A stretch of DNA of 64,000 bases. Source: Capitella teleta. Its lineage: Eukaryota; Annelida; Polychaeta; Capitellidae. Where the stretch lies: assembly GCA_000328365.1 (NCBI GenBank), contig KB308219.1, positions 76,457 to 140,456 of the forward strand, written 5' to 3'. The translations under genes were made by a program, and so were the position numbers. Positions 48,545-61,298 of the stretch are shown one piece after another (the stretch's first letter is position 1; each line of letters opens with the position of its first letter). Under the pieces are notes generated by a model, which saw only the letters and a list, made by a program, of their open reading frames with translations, was not told the DNA's origin and ran no database searches.

Positions 48545-50249
48545 ATGCATGAGGAAATCCTGCAGCGTCTCCGGACTGCCGCCTTCAACGGTGACCTCTT
48601 CCTCTTCCAAGAGTTGCTGCCAACACTGCGCTTAAGTGAAGCCACGCTTCGCGCAGAGCTGTCCGAATGCCTCTTGATTGCAGTTCAATATAAGCGGATT
48701 GAAACTACGCAATTTCTCGTACATCATGGCGCTGATGTCATGCACACCACATCCGCTGGCACTCGAGCTATTCATTTAGCTGCTCAAAACGGCTCAGCCA
48801 GCCTCCTGAAGGTTATCATTGCGGCCGGCTCAGCCATAAATGTAGCTGATGACTCCGGTTGTGTGGCGTTACATTATGTTTTGAAGTTGAATGACGAAGC
48901 GTCAGTTATGTATTTAATCAAAGAGGGTGCTCAGTTGACTCGACCAAAGGAGCGGTCAACGGGAGAGTGTCCAATGCACTACGCTGCTAGATTTGGCAGC
49001 ACCGCAAACATCATGCGGAAGATGATCCAAAAGGGAGGTGACGTAAACGCAGTGGCCCCTGTCACCAAATGCACTCCATTGCACCTGGCTGTAAAGGGGC
49101 GACGCTTCGCTATAGCGGAGCTGCTGTGTCGATCTGGAGCTCACCTGGATGTTGTGGATAAGGAAGGAGACACGCCGTTGCTTGCGGCGGTGGCGATGTC
49201 GTCTCATGAGATGGTTCGGTTACTCTTGAGCAGCGGGGCATCTCCATGCGTACAGAATTCAAAATCACTCGCCCCACTGCATGTCATTTGCAGTAAGCGT
49301 CCTTCAGCTGTGAGATTGCAAATTGCTCAGATGTTGGTTGAATATGGAGCATCAATAGAAACTCTGGATAAGCGTGGAGCGACACCGCTTCACCACGCAG
49401 CCATGGCAGGCAACGTGCAAATGTGTGAGTTCCTCTTAGACTGTGGGGCGTCTATTGACGCCGTGGAACACTTCACAGGGAACACCGTCTTGAATGCTGC
49501 TATTTTCTGCAATAAACTCGACTGCGCTCGAATGCTGCTAAAAAGAGGCGCAGACATTTTGATTGCAGATTCTGTCCTCATGACTCCGTTGCACAAAACC
49601 CAGATGGCTCCAACCACAAGTAAACTATTGAAAATATGACTTGACAAATTTTCAACATTTTTAATTTATCCAGGTGAATCAAAGTACCTGTTGACTGACG
49701 AGTTGCTTCAAAGACAGGCACGGCTCAACGCTCAAGGGCTGCATGGGTTTTCTCCATTAGACAGCTGTGTTTATCACCTTGCGATTGGGGAGGTGACGAG
49801 TAAGACCCTGCGACGCTTAGTTGAAGCTGGAGCACATCTAAAACAGAACACGGACCAAACGTGAGTAGCAAAAGTCAGCCCACAAAAATGTCAACTCATT
49901 TTGTATCCCCAGAAGAGCAATGCGCAATTCGCCTCTCTGCTGGATGACATGGCATGGCAGCCTGAAGTTGGCGCGTTATCTCGTCAATTGTGGATGGGAT
50001 TTGAGCTCTGAGCGTTGGATCAACATGCCAGGTAAAGACCAAGCTACCAATGAATTCCTTTCGTGGATGAGAAGTGTTGCGTCTGAGCCTCGTCATTTGA
50101 AGATGCTGTGCAGAAATGCTGTGCGTCAGCAGATGAATTCCTCAGCCAACGACACGGATATCGGTCCATTGATTCAACGTCTTCCAGTTCCTCCCATTAT
50201 TGCGCGCTACTTGTCTCTAGTCGATGAATTTGATTCATGTTTCATGTGA
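48545..50249 (+). CDS. Ankyrin-repeat and SOCS-box (ASB) protein
   Basis: Exons 48545-49619, 49674-49860 and 49913-50249 give 532 residues with all phases closing. About ten ankyrin repeats are seen, for example GTRAIHLAAQNGSASLLKVI, CTPLHLAVKGRRFAIAELLC, GDTPLLAAVAMSSHEMVRLL and GATPLHHAAMAGNVQMCEFL. The C-terminus is a SOCS box: HLKMLCRNAVRQQM, then LIQRLPVPPIIARYLSL, with the Leu-Cys of the elongin B/C-binding BC box and the LPxP of the Cul5 box. Family role: substrate receptor of a cullin-5 ubiquitin ligase, the ankyrin stack binding the target. I chose MHEEILQRLRTAA as start because it follows a likely splice acceptor; an in-frame ATG 11 codons upstream would lie before that acceptor. 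The exact ASB paralogue is not assigned. Confidence 0.92.
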
Positions 50250-50677
50250 AAACAAGAACATCTATTAGCGCAAAATGTTAAGCTTGTTAGAATAATTTAG
50301 ATTATAATTGATATAAATTTTTTCAAGCTTCATCAGTTCAGATTTCTTTACAAGTACATACACATTGCATCATTTATATTTCTATGCAAATTTGTGAAAT
50401 TAGAAATTTTGATGGAGGTCATAAATTATTACATCACTTAGTGTGCTGCCATTATACATGTACTGCTACCACATTCCTCTTCCAATTACTAATGAGCCTT
50501 CTATTGTGCCATTTCAGAGCTTATCATAGTAAATGTTTTTTTATCAAAGATTTTAATAAATTATACATCTTTCCAAAAAATGTGTATGTTGTTCTTTGAA
50601 TATTTCTATGATTCCTAGAATTGTTGGTGCAGTGGTCAACACGAACATGCTACACAAATTTTCAGGGATGTCAGATT
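50250..50677. other. 3' region of ASB gene
   Basis: AATAAA at about 50556 on plus is a possible poly(A) signal. Nothing else recognised before the MITE. Confidence 0.4.
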
Positions 50678-51413
50678 TAGTGATGGGCGAATATTGAATT
50701 TGTCCAAATATCCGAAGCCGAAGCCTCGAGCAGTATATATTTGTTGAAGTTAAACAAAGAAGCCGAATATGGAGCCGAATATGTACCCACTCATTGCAGT
50801 AATATCTTTGATCGTTGTATAGGCTAGTAGAATCAACCAATTAACGCCCCTTCAAATAGTTGACCAATCGAGAGCAGCTCGACATGTGATTGGTCAGGTT
50901 TTGTCACGTGCTGCGATGTCCTGCCTTCTTTTAAGCCAATAAGTTTAATGAAATTTACAAAAGTGAGCTACGCGATACTCCCAATACAGCCTTAAACCCC
51001 TCAGCAAACTAAATCACAAATAAGGAAGTTGTGCAATTATATGTTTGCTTGATCATATATTTCTAATTTGATCTCTAAAGCTTATCATTTCCAATGATTG
51101 CTAATCCCACCGTTTACTTCACTACTTTACTCGTGACAATTTGATCTTCTCTTTAAAAGTTTGGAGTTGATTTAAAGCATGCTCTGTTGATTCTCATCCA
51201 TTGTTATGCATTCAAGCGTTTAATGACTGTGAGGAATGCAGGCTCTCGCACGCAGGTGAGTAAATAAAGTGAATTAGAGTTTACTTAATTCAGGAGAAAA
51301 AATATTTTGATATTTGGATTCGTTGCACTCTTTTCGTTCAAAGCCAAAGCTTCGCAAAACAGCCAATATTCGTGGAAGTTCGAAGTCCGAAGCCAAAGCT
51401 TCGCCCATCACTT
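50678..51413 (-). mobile_element. hAT-like MITE, copy B
   Basis: Ends TAGTGATGGGCGAA... and ...TTCGCCCATCACTT, flanked by GTCAGATT (50670-50677) and GTCAAAAT (51414-51421), an 8-bp duplication with two differences. It aligns as reverse complement with copy A at 20684-21385 throughout (for example TCGACATGTGATTGGTCAGG and CTAATTTGATCTCTAAAGCT). Non-autonomous and old. Confidence 0.78.
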
Positions 51414-51547
51414 GTCAAAATGAGATTCAAAAGTGGATTATACATATGTGCATTGTTCCCTTAACAAAATCTACAGTAACTAAGTCTTGATAAAAATAAA
51501 AAGAACAGAAAACAAATAAAAATAAAATCTGTACTTTATTACAGAAT

Positions 51548-54500
51548 TCAGGTCTCTTCTTCTTTTTCTGCTTTCGCCTTCTTCTTTGGAGGAGCAGAGA
51601 ATCCGCTGTCAAACTCTGACATCGTTTGCGTCAGAGGTTTCTTACGCTGAGGGGCCCAGTTCCTCCTGGAAAATTCATTATTGACTCACAAGACGAGAAT
51701 AAAGCACACTTACGATGAGCCGTGATCTTTCTGGTGCTGCCGATTGACTATATTACCGATCATAGTTGGGTCTTCCAGGAGGGCGAAAGATTTGGCCATG
51801 TGACCCAAATGCAGGAATCGTTTGTGGAAAATGTGTTTCAGAGCAGCAGGGTAAGCAGCGTACGCACGGATCGCGGATTGGTAGGCTGCAAAGTGCTGCA
51901 CGTACAAACAGGAATGCGGCAATCGTACGGACTGACCTTTTCCAGCTAATGCAGTCATTTCTTTGTTCTTGGAGACGCAATCTTCCAGCTTCATCTGCAA
52001 TGCAGCGCAGCATTCCTCTACGGTTTTCACATGCTTCTGTAGCAAAGAGAGCTATGTACACAAATTCTCACTGATGAGCAACACGTTACAATTTTGCTGC
52101 CTTGCGCTAGTGAAGCAGCGTGCATGCGAAGCGTCTCCAGCACGTCATCCATGGGCACGCTCTCAATTCTACAAAAGAAGGAGAATCGAAATTGATGAAT
52201 CGCGGCGCTCGACGCCATTTATCACTAACTTGACTTTCTGTTCTGCAAGAACTTTGATGTAATCCACCTCTGAAGGGAGAAGGAAGAGGAGCGCGTTGCC
52301 ATGGCCACCGATCCTGGCGGTACGTCCTACTCGGTGCACATAGTCAGTGGCAGTGGCTGGGGGTGTGTACTGAATGATCCATTTCACACGAGGCATGTCC
52401 AGACCTCTCGATGCGACATCCTGAGAGAGAAAAAAATGAATTCAAGAGATGCCAAATTGGTCAGAAACTGACAGTGCAGAGCAGGAGGCCATCTTTGAGT
52501 TTGCTGAACTCTTGGAAAACTTGTGTGCGTTCCTTTTGCGCCATTTCACCGTGCAATTTGAAGAGGTTCAGTTTGCTGGTCTCACCCTCACCCAGAACGG
52601 TGTGGAACAAGTCATAATGGAAATCTACAGACTGCTGCGTTGACATGAAAACCAGCACTTTACTCCTCTTATTGCTCAGCTAAAACGCAAGAAAAATAAA
52701 ATGTAAGTTCATTCACAAATTAGGAGTTCTAACAGTTCCCTCACCTTGCATTTCCACATGATGAAGGCAGCAAGGGTGACTAAACGTAGCTTCGATGGTG
52801 TCACCATGTAGTGGTGAGAGAGGTGTTCTGGCAGCGCGATTGCGTCACCGATCTCTTTGGCTGCCCCATCAGATGAAGATTTGCCATCAGACTGCACCAT
52901 GTCCACCCTCACTGGGTTCTGCAAACTCATGCACGCCAGTTCTTCCACACCTGTCACAACAATTGATGGAGACACGCAATTTGCACGGAGGAAAAAATTG
53001 GAGATCATACTTTTTCAAAGTTTCAAAATGTAAGAAAATAATCTTACCTTTGCTGAGGGTGGCAGAGAGGAGAAGAGTGTTGCGATCAGCTGATCCTCTT
53101 TGCTGCAATATGTCCACGATCTGAGACACATCCTTTTGGAAGCCCATCTCCAGGAGTCTGAGATGAGCAGAATGAGAAAAGCAACACTGAGAAGGAACGC
53201 CACATGCCTGTCTGCTTCATCAATAACCAGCCACTTGACGTTGGATAAACCAAGACTCTCTGTATTCTGCAGATGGTCAGCTAATCGTCCGGGTGTGCAT
53301 ATCAGAATATTAATTCCCTTCCGTAACCTGAAGGAAGCGGTTAAACAGTGTAAGCAATCATTGAATCTTTATACCTGGATTTTTCTGATTTCTTCTTCTC
53401 TCCGCCCATGATAGCCCCAGGGACAATCCAAGTGAATGGCTAAAACCAAATACAATAATCAATTTGATATCAAGGTCACAGAAAATAACCACGTACTCTG
53501 GTCAGTTTTTGAAATAATTCTAAACTTTGAACAGCCAACTATAAACACAAAATAAAAGAGACATGAAGATATAATTTCTTAATCCTGATTTCCAAACCTC
53601 TCGGGTAGGAACAATGACCAAGGAGTAAACACCGTGTTCTCGAGAAACTCTGGGCTCCATTTTCTGAAGCAGATGCACGATCGGTACAGCGTAGCACAGA
53701 GTTTTTCCTGTCAATAAAAATCTTAATAATGAGATCTAGTTAAAAAACGCAATAAACATACCTGAACCAGTCTGTGACTTAATCAAAACATCACGGCCAG
53801 CAATAACCCAAGGAATGGACTGTTTCTGAACTTCCGTCATCTCCTTCACTTTCAGAACAGCTTCTAGGTTACTCACCTGAATTCAAAAGCCATAAAAACA
53901 CTTCCCACAGACCAGTTATGATAAACCCTACCATGTGTGAATGGAGATCAAGGTCGTTGAAAGAATTTCCTGAAAAAATCTGTTCTTTGATTTGCTGGAC
54001 TTTTGAGCTGAGTGAAGAAAAGTTATTAAAAGAGTGCAAATATGATATCAAAAGTTAGTACTCGTCTATGTGAGGAATATCAGGGTTATTCCTGAACAAG
54101 GAGAATGTTTTCTGCTTGCGTACATCTCCTGAATCTGAGTCGCGTCTTTTGCGTTTGAATGATGTTCGAGATTCATCATCATCCTGCTCAGTCGCAGTTG
54201 CGTTTTGACTTGGAGGAGGCTTCTTTTTTAACTGAAAACAGAAATATTTGAAGCCCAACAAGACCTCACAAGGACACAACAGACATGAACATGGTTGAGG
54301 TCACAAAATATACTTTAAAAATATTACCCCATTAATGAATGAGGAGGGGGGCATTTCTTATGCAGAGAAAGTTTAGATATGCAGGTCATATTTTAAGAGG
54401 CAGTTCCAGCTTTTTACATAATGTAATTTTAGAAGATGCTATTGAAGGCACCAGAGGCAGGGGCAGGCCCCGTATAATGTGGCTGGATGATATCACTGGC

Positions 54501-55686
54501 TGGTCCAGGACATCCAGCTATGTGCAAGCTAAATGCTTAGCTGAGAATAAAGTAGCTTGGAGACGCTTGGTGGCCAACCTTTGAAACAAAGACGGCACTG
54601 ACTGATTGTTGATTGGAGGGGGGCGGGCATTGTCAGCGAGGAACCACAATCATCGATGAAACTCAGTGACTAAGATTACGACCAATAACTTGGATAAAAA
54701 GTGCTGGTCAATTATCTGTAATCTAATCATTTCTGATTTCAGAATCCATTAATGGAGAAAAATTTCATACTTATTACTGTAGAAGAGCTATTTTTCGCAG
54801 CACTCAATTTTTGTGGTAAGAAGGGACAAAATTTGTTCGAGGTCGGGCACAAAGAAAAGTTTTTTTGCAGATCTATTTTCGCCGTCACGCATGGTTGCTC
54901 TAATAAAAAAAAATAATATACTGTACGCGTAAATATCTTCGCGGGGAATAATATTGGCGATCGGCCTATTTGCTAGCATTTCGCGATCGACGGTTTTTGT
55001 AATACATCACACGTGAACAGCGTATTATAATTACTGGGTAATATATTTCAACAAGACGGTGGTAGGCCAATAAGGTTCGAACATTTTCTTTCAAGGACTT
55101 GTGCAGCTGCAGAAACAAATAGGCAATTAGCGCTGCGGCTTGTATGCATTGTGACCGCTGGCAATTAAGACAGCTCATTCGGAGTTTGGCCTGCCGTGTC
55201 AAAACTAAAATTCGCGAGGAATTAAATTCGCGATGGTGATAGAGTTTCGTGTATTTTGTGCCAATTATTCCCCGCGAAGATATTTACGCGTACGTTATAT
55301 AAATATAATATAAATCTTTTCAACTTAGTATCATACTATTCATAGTATCATATTATCTAAGTATGTCAGCTACATTACAGTATAAGTATTCTGAATCTGA
55401 GTATATACTAATTAAAAGAAATATCCCAATGCTTTTCAGCTCACAATTAAGAGCTACATAAGCCTGCTAGTGTTATGCGTAAGCCTAGTATGGCCACTAA
55501 TATTAAGAAACACCTCACTCGTCACTGGGACTAGTAGAAGTGCATGGCGATGTTTACTTCTATTATCGCCCAAGAGCGTGTTCTCCCACAACTTACTCGG
55601 TCTTTCCTAGACAATTTCTTGGATTTCTTTTCATCAGGTTGTGACGCAGTGGATAAATTCAAAGATAGTTCAAAGTTGTCAGCCAT
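51548..55686 (-). CDS. DDX31: DDX31: DEAD-box RNA helicase, nucleolar
   Basis: Sixteen minus-strand exons: 55686-55597, 54231-54062, 54007-53932, 53876-53762, 53707-53598, 53538-53497, 53439-53375, 53327-53208, 53157-53048, 52950-52745, 52679-52473, 52420-52230, 52168-52090, 52036-51937, 51885-51714, 51665-51548. Phases close to 656 residues (human about 850, N-terminus shorter here). Helicase motifs in order: TEVQKQSIP (Q motif), SQTGSGKT (I), PTRE (Ia), TPGRL (Ib), DEAD (II), SATLS (III), VFMSTQQ (IV), TDVASRGLD (V), [10 protein letters not shown] (VI). The DDX31-specific tail [20 protein letters not shown] is clear. Yeast homologue Dbp7 acts in 60S subunit assembly. Intron 8 (53207-53158) begins with GC, a GC-AG intron. 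Intron 1 (1.4 kb) holds a LINE fragment and a MITE. Confidence 0.95.
54336..54592 (+). mobile_element. LINE C-terminal fragment in DDX31 intron 1
   Basis: The plus strand reads [40 protein letters not shown] and [12 protein letters not shown], then a stop. This is the conserved segment after the reverse transcriptase in many non-LTR retrotransposons (GH(I/V)xR ... GxRxRGRPRxxWxD ... W). Only about 80 residues remain, antisense to DDX31, and the frame is still open, so it is not very old. Clade not assigned. Confidence 0.75.
54924..55292. mobile_element. MITE with 33-bp terminal inverted repeats
   Basis: TACGCGTAAATATCTTCGCG plus GGGAATAATATTGGC at 54924-54958 is inverted at 55260-55292 with almost no mismatch. 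Elements of similar flavour (ACGCGG, TTCGCGG) are in the MITE at 4279. TACTGTAGAAGAGCTATTTT at 54775 resembles that MITE's end, so a larger related element may be involved. No coding capacity. Confidence 0.75.
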
Positions 55687-56216
55687 ACTTGAATTTTATT
55701 CAATATACATCAACAATTAAATGCTTTTAATCTTCATTTGTTTACAGCAAGGCAGCCAGCTGACTTGATTTGGGTTTCGCCCACCAGGTGGAGTTACGCG
55801 GAGGCATTTGATGTAAAATTGTTGCACGAATCGCTCTACACGAAACATAACGTCCTTCGAAAAGCCTCTTACCTTCAAATATTATAATTGATGAGAGATT
55901 AGCGAATAATGAGTTGTTAGGGATGAAATTAATTACGCTAGTTCCCCACAGGCACTATACTCATATCGATATAATTATATCACTAAACTATTTCAGTATA
56001 AATCATAATGCAACTTTTCATCTTGGGAACAGATTAAAAATGGTTAATTCCAGGTTCTGTATACTAGTACCCTAGGATAAATTCCAAGCAGTCGAACACC
56101 TCAATTTAAAGCCGTTCCCTAATTTTAATATCTCACGGACAATGAACATGGAGAGAGAAGAAATGGAACAATATAACCAGCATTAAATATTCAATCTTTA
56201 TTCAATATAAAATTTG
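55687..56216. other. Intergenic DDX31/WDR75
   Basis: 530 bp between the DDX31 start and the WDR75 stop, both on the minus strand. It should hold the DDX31 promoter and WDR75 3' UTR (TTTATT near 56198 is a possible minus-strand poly(A) signal 20 bp past the stop). No other feature. Confidence 0.5.
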
Positions 56217-59200
56217 CTACCGAAAGGCATGGAACATTTGTGGATTCAATTCATGGTAAGCAGAACTCTGATCTCTCGAAACCACCGGCTTCACTTCACT
56301 TTTAGTAACCATGGCAACCTCCATCTCCCCGTCATCTGAATCCACCTCCATCTCCTCTTCCTCTTCTTCATCTTCCTCATCATCATGTTTAACGTGAGAT
56401 TTCCTATGAATGCAAGAAAATATAAAATCAATGAATTCAATAAAAAGGAATGCTTCAACTTACGATCTAACCATGAGTTCTGAGAGAAAAGGCAGGCATA
56501 GGGTGGTCACAGCAGGCAGTACGTGCGCTGGGGTACTCAGCATCTATGCAAGTGAATATTTAATAAATGCACACATCAGAAAAGATAGTAACATACTTCG
56601 CTTAAAAATTGTGAGCTGATTGTGCCGACTCTAGTTGCTTCAAAATCTTCTTCATTTGTCACCAGACTCTTATGGGCCTTGCCTTTGAGAATCTGGGACA
56701 GGGTAGTTTCTGGCAGATCCTGTTTTAATTTCTGAATAAAAATTTTAATTAACATTTCTGGATCTTTTATTATCTCCCTGGAGTTAACCTTGGTCGGGTT
56801 GGATTCAAGATCCTCGTCATTCTGATACTCGAGAGTAAACAACTCCTGAAGAGAAAATTGATTTATATAACAATTGTAAAATGTTTGAATTATCTAATTC
56901 ACCTGGTTTGTGTCTAAATAATATAATTTTGATGATCCCATCCAACTGAGTGGGCCAGAAGTATTAGCTTTTCCAAGGACAAAGAGAGCACTGGTGACGG
57001 GGCCGGGGCTGATGGCGTCCTGCTCAAAGACCACGTCACTCGTCTCTGCATGCAACACTTTCACTGAAAATACAAAACATTTAAACCAAATTTCAATGAA
57101 GCAAAGATTCATAAATCATAAAATATCCTTCCATTGTAAAAACAAAACCACAACCAACGTTTCAAATCTTGGGTAAAGACAGCAAGGACTTCTGTGGATG
57201 GATTGACAACGATATTCTGTGGTTTTATATCCAGACACCAGTGAACTGAAATGATCAAAATAAAATAACACTTTTATTTAAAAATAAGAAAAACAAATTC
57301 AAACCTGAACATGACAGCAAATTCCAGGCGTAGATATTCTGTGAAGTTCCGCAAATTAATAAATGCGCTGTTGATTCTACACCAGCGGCAAGATGCGTTA
57401 TCTTGCTGGGGTGTGACAAAGCTTCACATAACTGATTGGTATCAGGATCCCATAATGTTAAGCTCGTATCGAACGCCACAGCTGAAAAAATAAAAGTTCA
57501 TATAAATAGGTCAGTGGGTCATGGAAACTGACCTAGAATAGAGCCATCGCTTGAGTAAGTGGCTTTGGAAGGGGTGCAGTCACGGTAGAATCCAACACTC
57601 TCACAAGACCAGCGTTGCCGCTTGCCTGTAATTTAGAATTCTGACCAATAAAGTAAAATGTCGCCTCCCACGTACGATAGATATCGGTGTCGTCAACAAG
57701 ACTCCACAGTTTGAAGCGTCCATCAACACTGGTGCTGACCGCCTGCAGGTCAAGGGCTGGACGCATTGTGAAGTCAGTTACGGACAACTCGTGAGGAGAA
57801 GCCACAGAGGTGTTGAGCACAAATCTAAGGTCGAGGAAATTCACGATTGATTAAATCGAAATGCCTTGACCAACAAAGGCTCACTGTTGTTTGGAAGTGT
57901 TAAATTTCCAAAACTTGAGTCTGATCTCTGGCGTGGTTTTGCGATCAATCCGTTCCTCAACTGTTGCCAACCACTCACCATCGGGAGAAAAAGCAGAGCG
58001 GGAGACCTCTGTGTAAATCAAGGGTCGCCTGAGGTTCTCGGGGGATATATAGTTCTGACAAACGATATCCAACTAGAAATGTAACAAAAACAAATGAATC
58101 CCAATCGAAGAGGACAAAGATGAAAAATAAAACTGACATTGAAAAGTTGTGTGTCAGTTTCCAAGTTGTAGAATTGTAAGTGGCCAGGCCTTCCGTTCAT
58201 CACAATTGACCCAGATTTTGGATCAAGGATAAGGCCGGTATGATCAAGGCCTTGCACCAAGGTCAAGCCTTGCATGACCTGAATGACCTTGAAATCTTGG
58301 CTGATGATCTGAATGCTGTTATCTGCGTGACAGAGAGCGTACAGTGTGTTGTCATTAGAGGTCGTGATGCGGGTGATGGGTGAGCCCAAGCGAGGCAGGT
58401 AGCTGCGTTCACTGCTGTTGTGCTGCCATCTCACCAACACACACTCGTGGCCTCCACTCAGGAAGTTTGTTCCCAGAGCCGTGAAGGAAATGTCATTAAC
58501 GCGCAGTGAATGCCAATGCATGGGTTTGATGGCTGTGATTTTGCGTTCAGTCACACAGAACCACCTTGAAAACAAGAAAATCCAATTAAACTTACATAAA
58601 TTTTTAAAACTACACGTTACCATAAAATGATTTTCCCATCCTTCATTCCTGTTGCTATGCACATCTCCTTTGGGTGAGTGCTCACGCAGCAGAATTCTCC
58701 AGATTTACTAATATTCTTCACTTGGTGTTTCAGTTGAACCCTTTGAATAACAAGCATTTAAATATTATACCGACTCAGAAGATACGACACGAGAATATCA
58801 AAACTTACACATGAGGCGTTTCATTCTTGCTTTGTAGTGTGTGAATAACAAGGGTGCCTGGAGTGACTGCCGCCACAAATAATTCCTGTTGTACACAAGT
58901 TGATAAAAAGGACAAGTGACTCAAAAACAAACAGTACCTGGCAACTGATCGCAACTGCGTTGTCTTTGGGCAGAATTCCATGGTGAATCTTTGTTATGCT
59001 GCTTTCATTGCCGGACAGCTCGACCGATACCAGTGCTGAGCTCGGCTTGGAGACAATTCCAGTGAGAGCATATAAAGTGGACTGTTTTGTCGGTAGGATA
59101 GCTAAGCAAGGACTGCTCGTCTTCCAAGATGCCAACTCGACTCCATCCATGAAATCCCACTTCTTTATGAAGCCACTTTGGCATGTTGAGTAGAGCTGTG

Positions 59201-59702
59201 GCAGAAGGGATTAAAACATGATGTTACACGGAGGATAGCGTACCTGGTATGGGTTGGCAGGGTGCAGGGCAATCGCAGTGATCCTCCCTTTGTGGCCCTT
59301 CAGTCGCTGCACGCATTGTCCACTGGCTAAACTCCAAACTTTGACCTCTGAACCACTGCATCCAGCGATGAACCTGTGAAAACATGGGGTTTTAAAACAT
59401 TTGTTACATTCAATTAGCAGCACTCATCATGTCGAACTAAACTAGAGATTCCAGGATGGCACTCACTAAAATTTGAAGCGGCTATATGACGGAATGAAAG
59501 CATAAGACACCCTATTATCGCCCACAAAGAGGAACGTGCGAAACCAAGGAATAATCCGGCGGTAGGACAATTTGTAAACTGGCATGAATTGAAGTATGCA
59601 AATGTTATCTTACTTTGAATCTACAGAGAAAACAAGCTTGCTATCCGCAATATCTGTTCCTCCCTTCAAAACAACGGTACATTTCTCCTCGTGTTCCTCC
59701 AT
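56217..59702 (-). CDS. WDR75: WDR75 (UTP17): WD-repeat protein of the small-subunit processome
   Basis: Fifteen minus-strand exons: 59702-59614, 59373-59244, 59195-58938, 58885-58809, 58740-58621, 58564-58138, 58072-57885, 57824-57676, 57625-57533, 57481-57305, 57245-57159, 57063-56903, 56845-56597, 56543-56464, 56403-56217; phases close to 823 residues (human 830). Two seven-blade WD propellers are expected. Visible blades include FIAGCSGSEVKVWSLASGQC, FLSGGHECVLVRWQ, TSVDGRFKLWSLVDDTDIYR and AFDTSLTLWDPDTNQL. Family blocks SYLPRLGSPI, NGRPGHLQFYNLETDTQLFN and the C-terminal MLSTPAHVLPAVTTLC are clear, followed by an acidic tail. Homologue of yeast Utp17/Nan1, needed for pre-rRNA transcription and 18S processing. 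Same strand as DDX31. Confidence 0.95.
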
Positions 59703-61298
59703 GTTGACAGTCTAATGCGAATGGATTAGATTGAACCACTATGATAACGCACTAAACGTTATGAATACACTCTGTATCATCAAAGAACGTGGTATCATAA
59801 TTACTTGATCGTAGCTGCCACGGACAGCAAGGTCAGGTCGTAATATTAGAGCAAATCCTTTTACTCATTGCTAAACAAGCAAACAACAACAAAACCACCG
59901 ACATGTGCTGGGTGTTACACAATGCTACTGACCCCTGGGATGTATTAGGCTAAATTTATATTATAGCCCTCCCTCATTTACCGTTTACATGTTCATACAT
60001 ACACCTTCTCTTGAAGTGCTCATCATTGCAGCAAAACTAAGTACATGTATCACACGTGCATGTGCAGTAATGCTATCTGTCTCCTTGAGGAAATCAACCA
60101 AAATTTCATGTTAATTAGCCTATCACCAGATTTAAATGTGAAAATTAAGTGGAAATAATACAGCAACCTTGGTCAGCAATGCTCTTTAAAATACGGTATT
60201 GAAAATATTGAATTTTACATGGGATGAATACTTCATAAGTTCAACTCCATTTTGTCTGTTGTAATATTTATACGCATTGAAGCAAAAACAAGAAAAAGAT
60301 GAGACTAGCATAATAAGCTACATTTTTATTTTGTCATTTTACAAGGTTTTTCGTTAAATTCACGAAATGATTGCTATTTACAATTGAAAAAACAAGAGAC
60401 ATTCTATGAAATGTACAAAAGGAAACAGAAATAAAAGGAACATACACACATATTTATATATTCCACCATAAAGTGAAAAAAAAAAAAAAAAAAAAAGGTA
60501 TATAAATATATATAAACAAAATAAAGTAGCATTAAACACACAGTTATTTGCTCGGAAAATAGTGGAAGGATCAATATTTATTACTGAATTAATTAACCCC
60601 AAAAAAAATAAAAATGAAATGAGATGAGTGGGAAAGGATGAAAATTTTACTTCCTGAGTTGGGAGTGTCTCAGAAAAAAAGCCAAAATGTTAAATTTCAT
60701 TTCTTTTCTGAAAAACCCTGAGTCAATGATGAAGAGAGAATGAGAAAGATTTAAATATTCAAACCAATTAAATTAAATACACCCGTTGAATGACAATCAG
60801 CCTACACAAGCATGCAAAAAGTCTTAAAAAGAAAATGGAAAAATAATGAAATTTTATTGTAATGAGATCACTTAAAATTTTGATAAAATTCAGAACAAAT
60901 ATGGAACTATTAAGAGAGTATTAATCAATTTATCTATTAATAAATTTAAACGAGCAATGAACTTTAAGAATTCAAAATTCAAACTATTAGCTATTAAATA
61001 AAAATTCACACAAAAAAAAGTAACCAAATGTAACAAAAAGAAGTAATCAATAAAAAAAGAGCTGCCTATCTTTAAGGGTTAAATTTCAATTTCAAATTTA
61101 TTTCACTGCTGCCCACAAGTAATATTCAAATATATAGAAACAAAAGCAGGTGAAACACACATAAACAGAACCAGCCTGCAGAAAATTGAAAAAGATTGAA
61201 AACAATATGACCAAAATAGATTATCACATGCATGCAGAAAAAAAAAAAAAAGAAAAAAAAAAAAAAAAAGGAAAAGGAAAAAAAAGAATGAATATGAT
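59703..61298 (-). other. MLLT10-like 3' UTR and WDR75 upstream region
   Basis: Proximal to 59703 should be the WDR75 promoter. From about 60320 to 61298 the A/T-homopolymer-rich sequence is the likely 3' UTR of the AF10-like gene; TTTATT at about 60326 is a possible minus-strand poly(A) signal. TTCAATTTCAAATTTATTTC at 61087 looks like an inverted LINE tail. No coding sequence recognised. Confidence 0.45.

Noticed and set aside
52027-52168. GC donor for DDX31 exon 13 (after GCGCAAG)
   Set aside because: A normal GT donor at 52089 (ATT|GTAACG) restores the phase, so the GC donor is not needed.
59462-59600. Extra WDR75 exon (reads KVSYAFIPSYSRFKF)
   Set aside because: It has splice-like edges, but exon 1 joins exon 2 (59373) in phase and matches the family without it.
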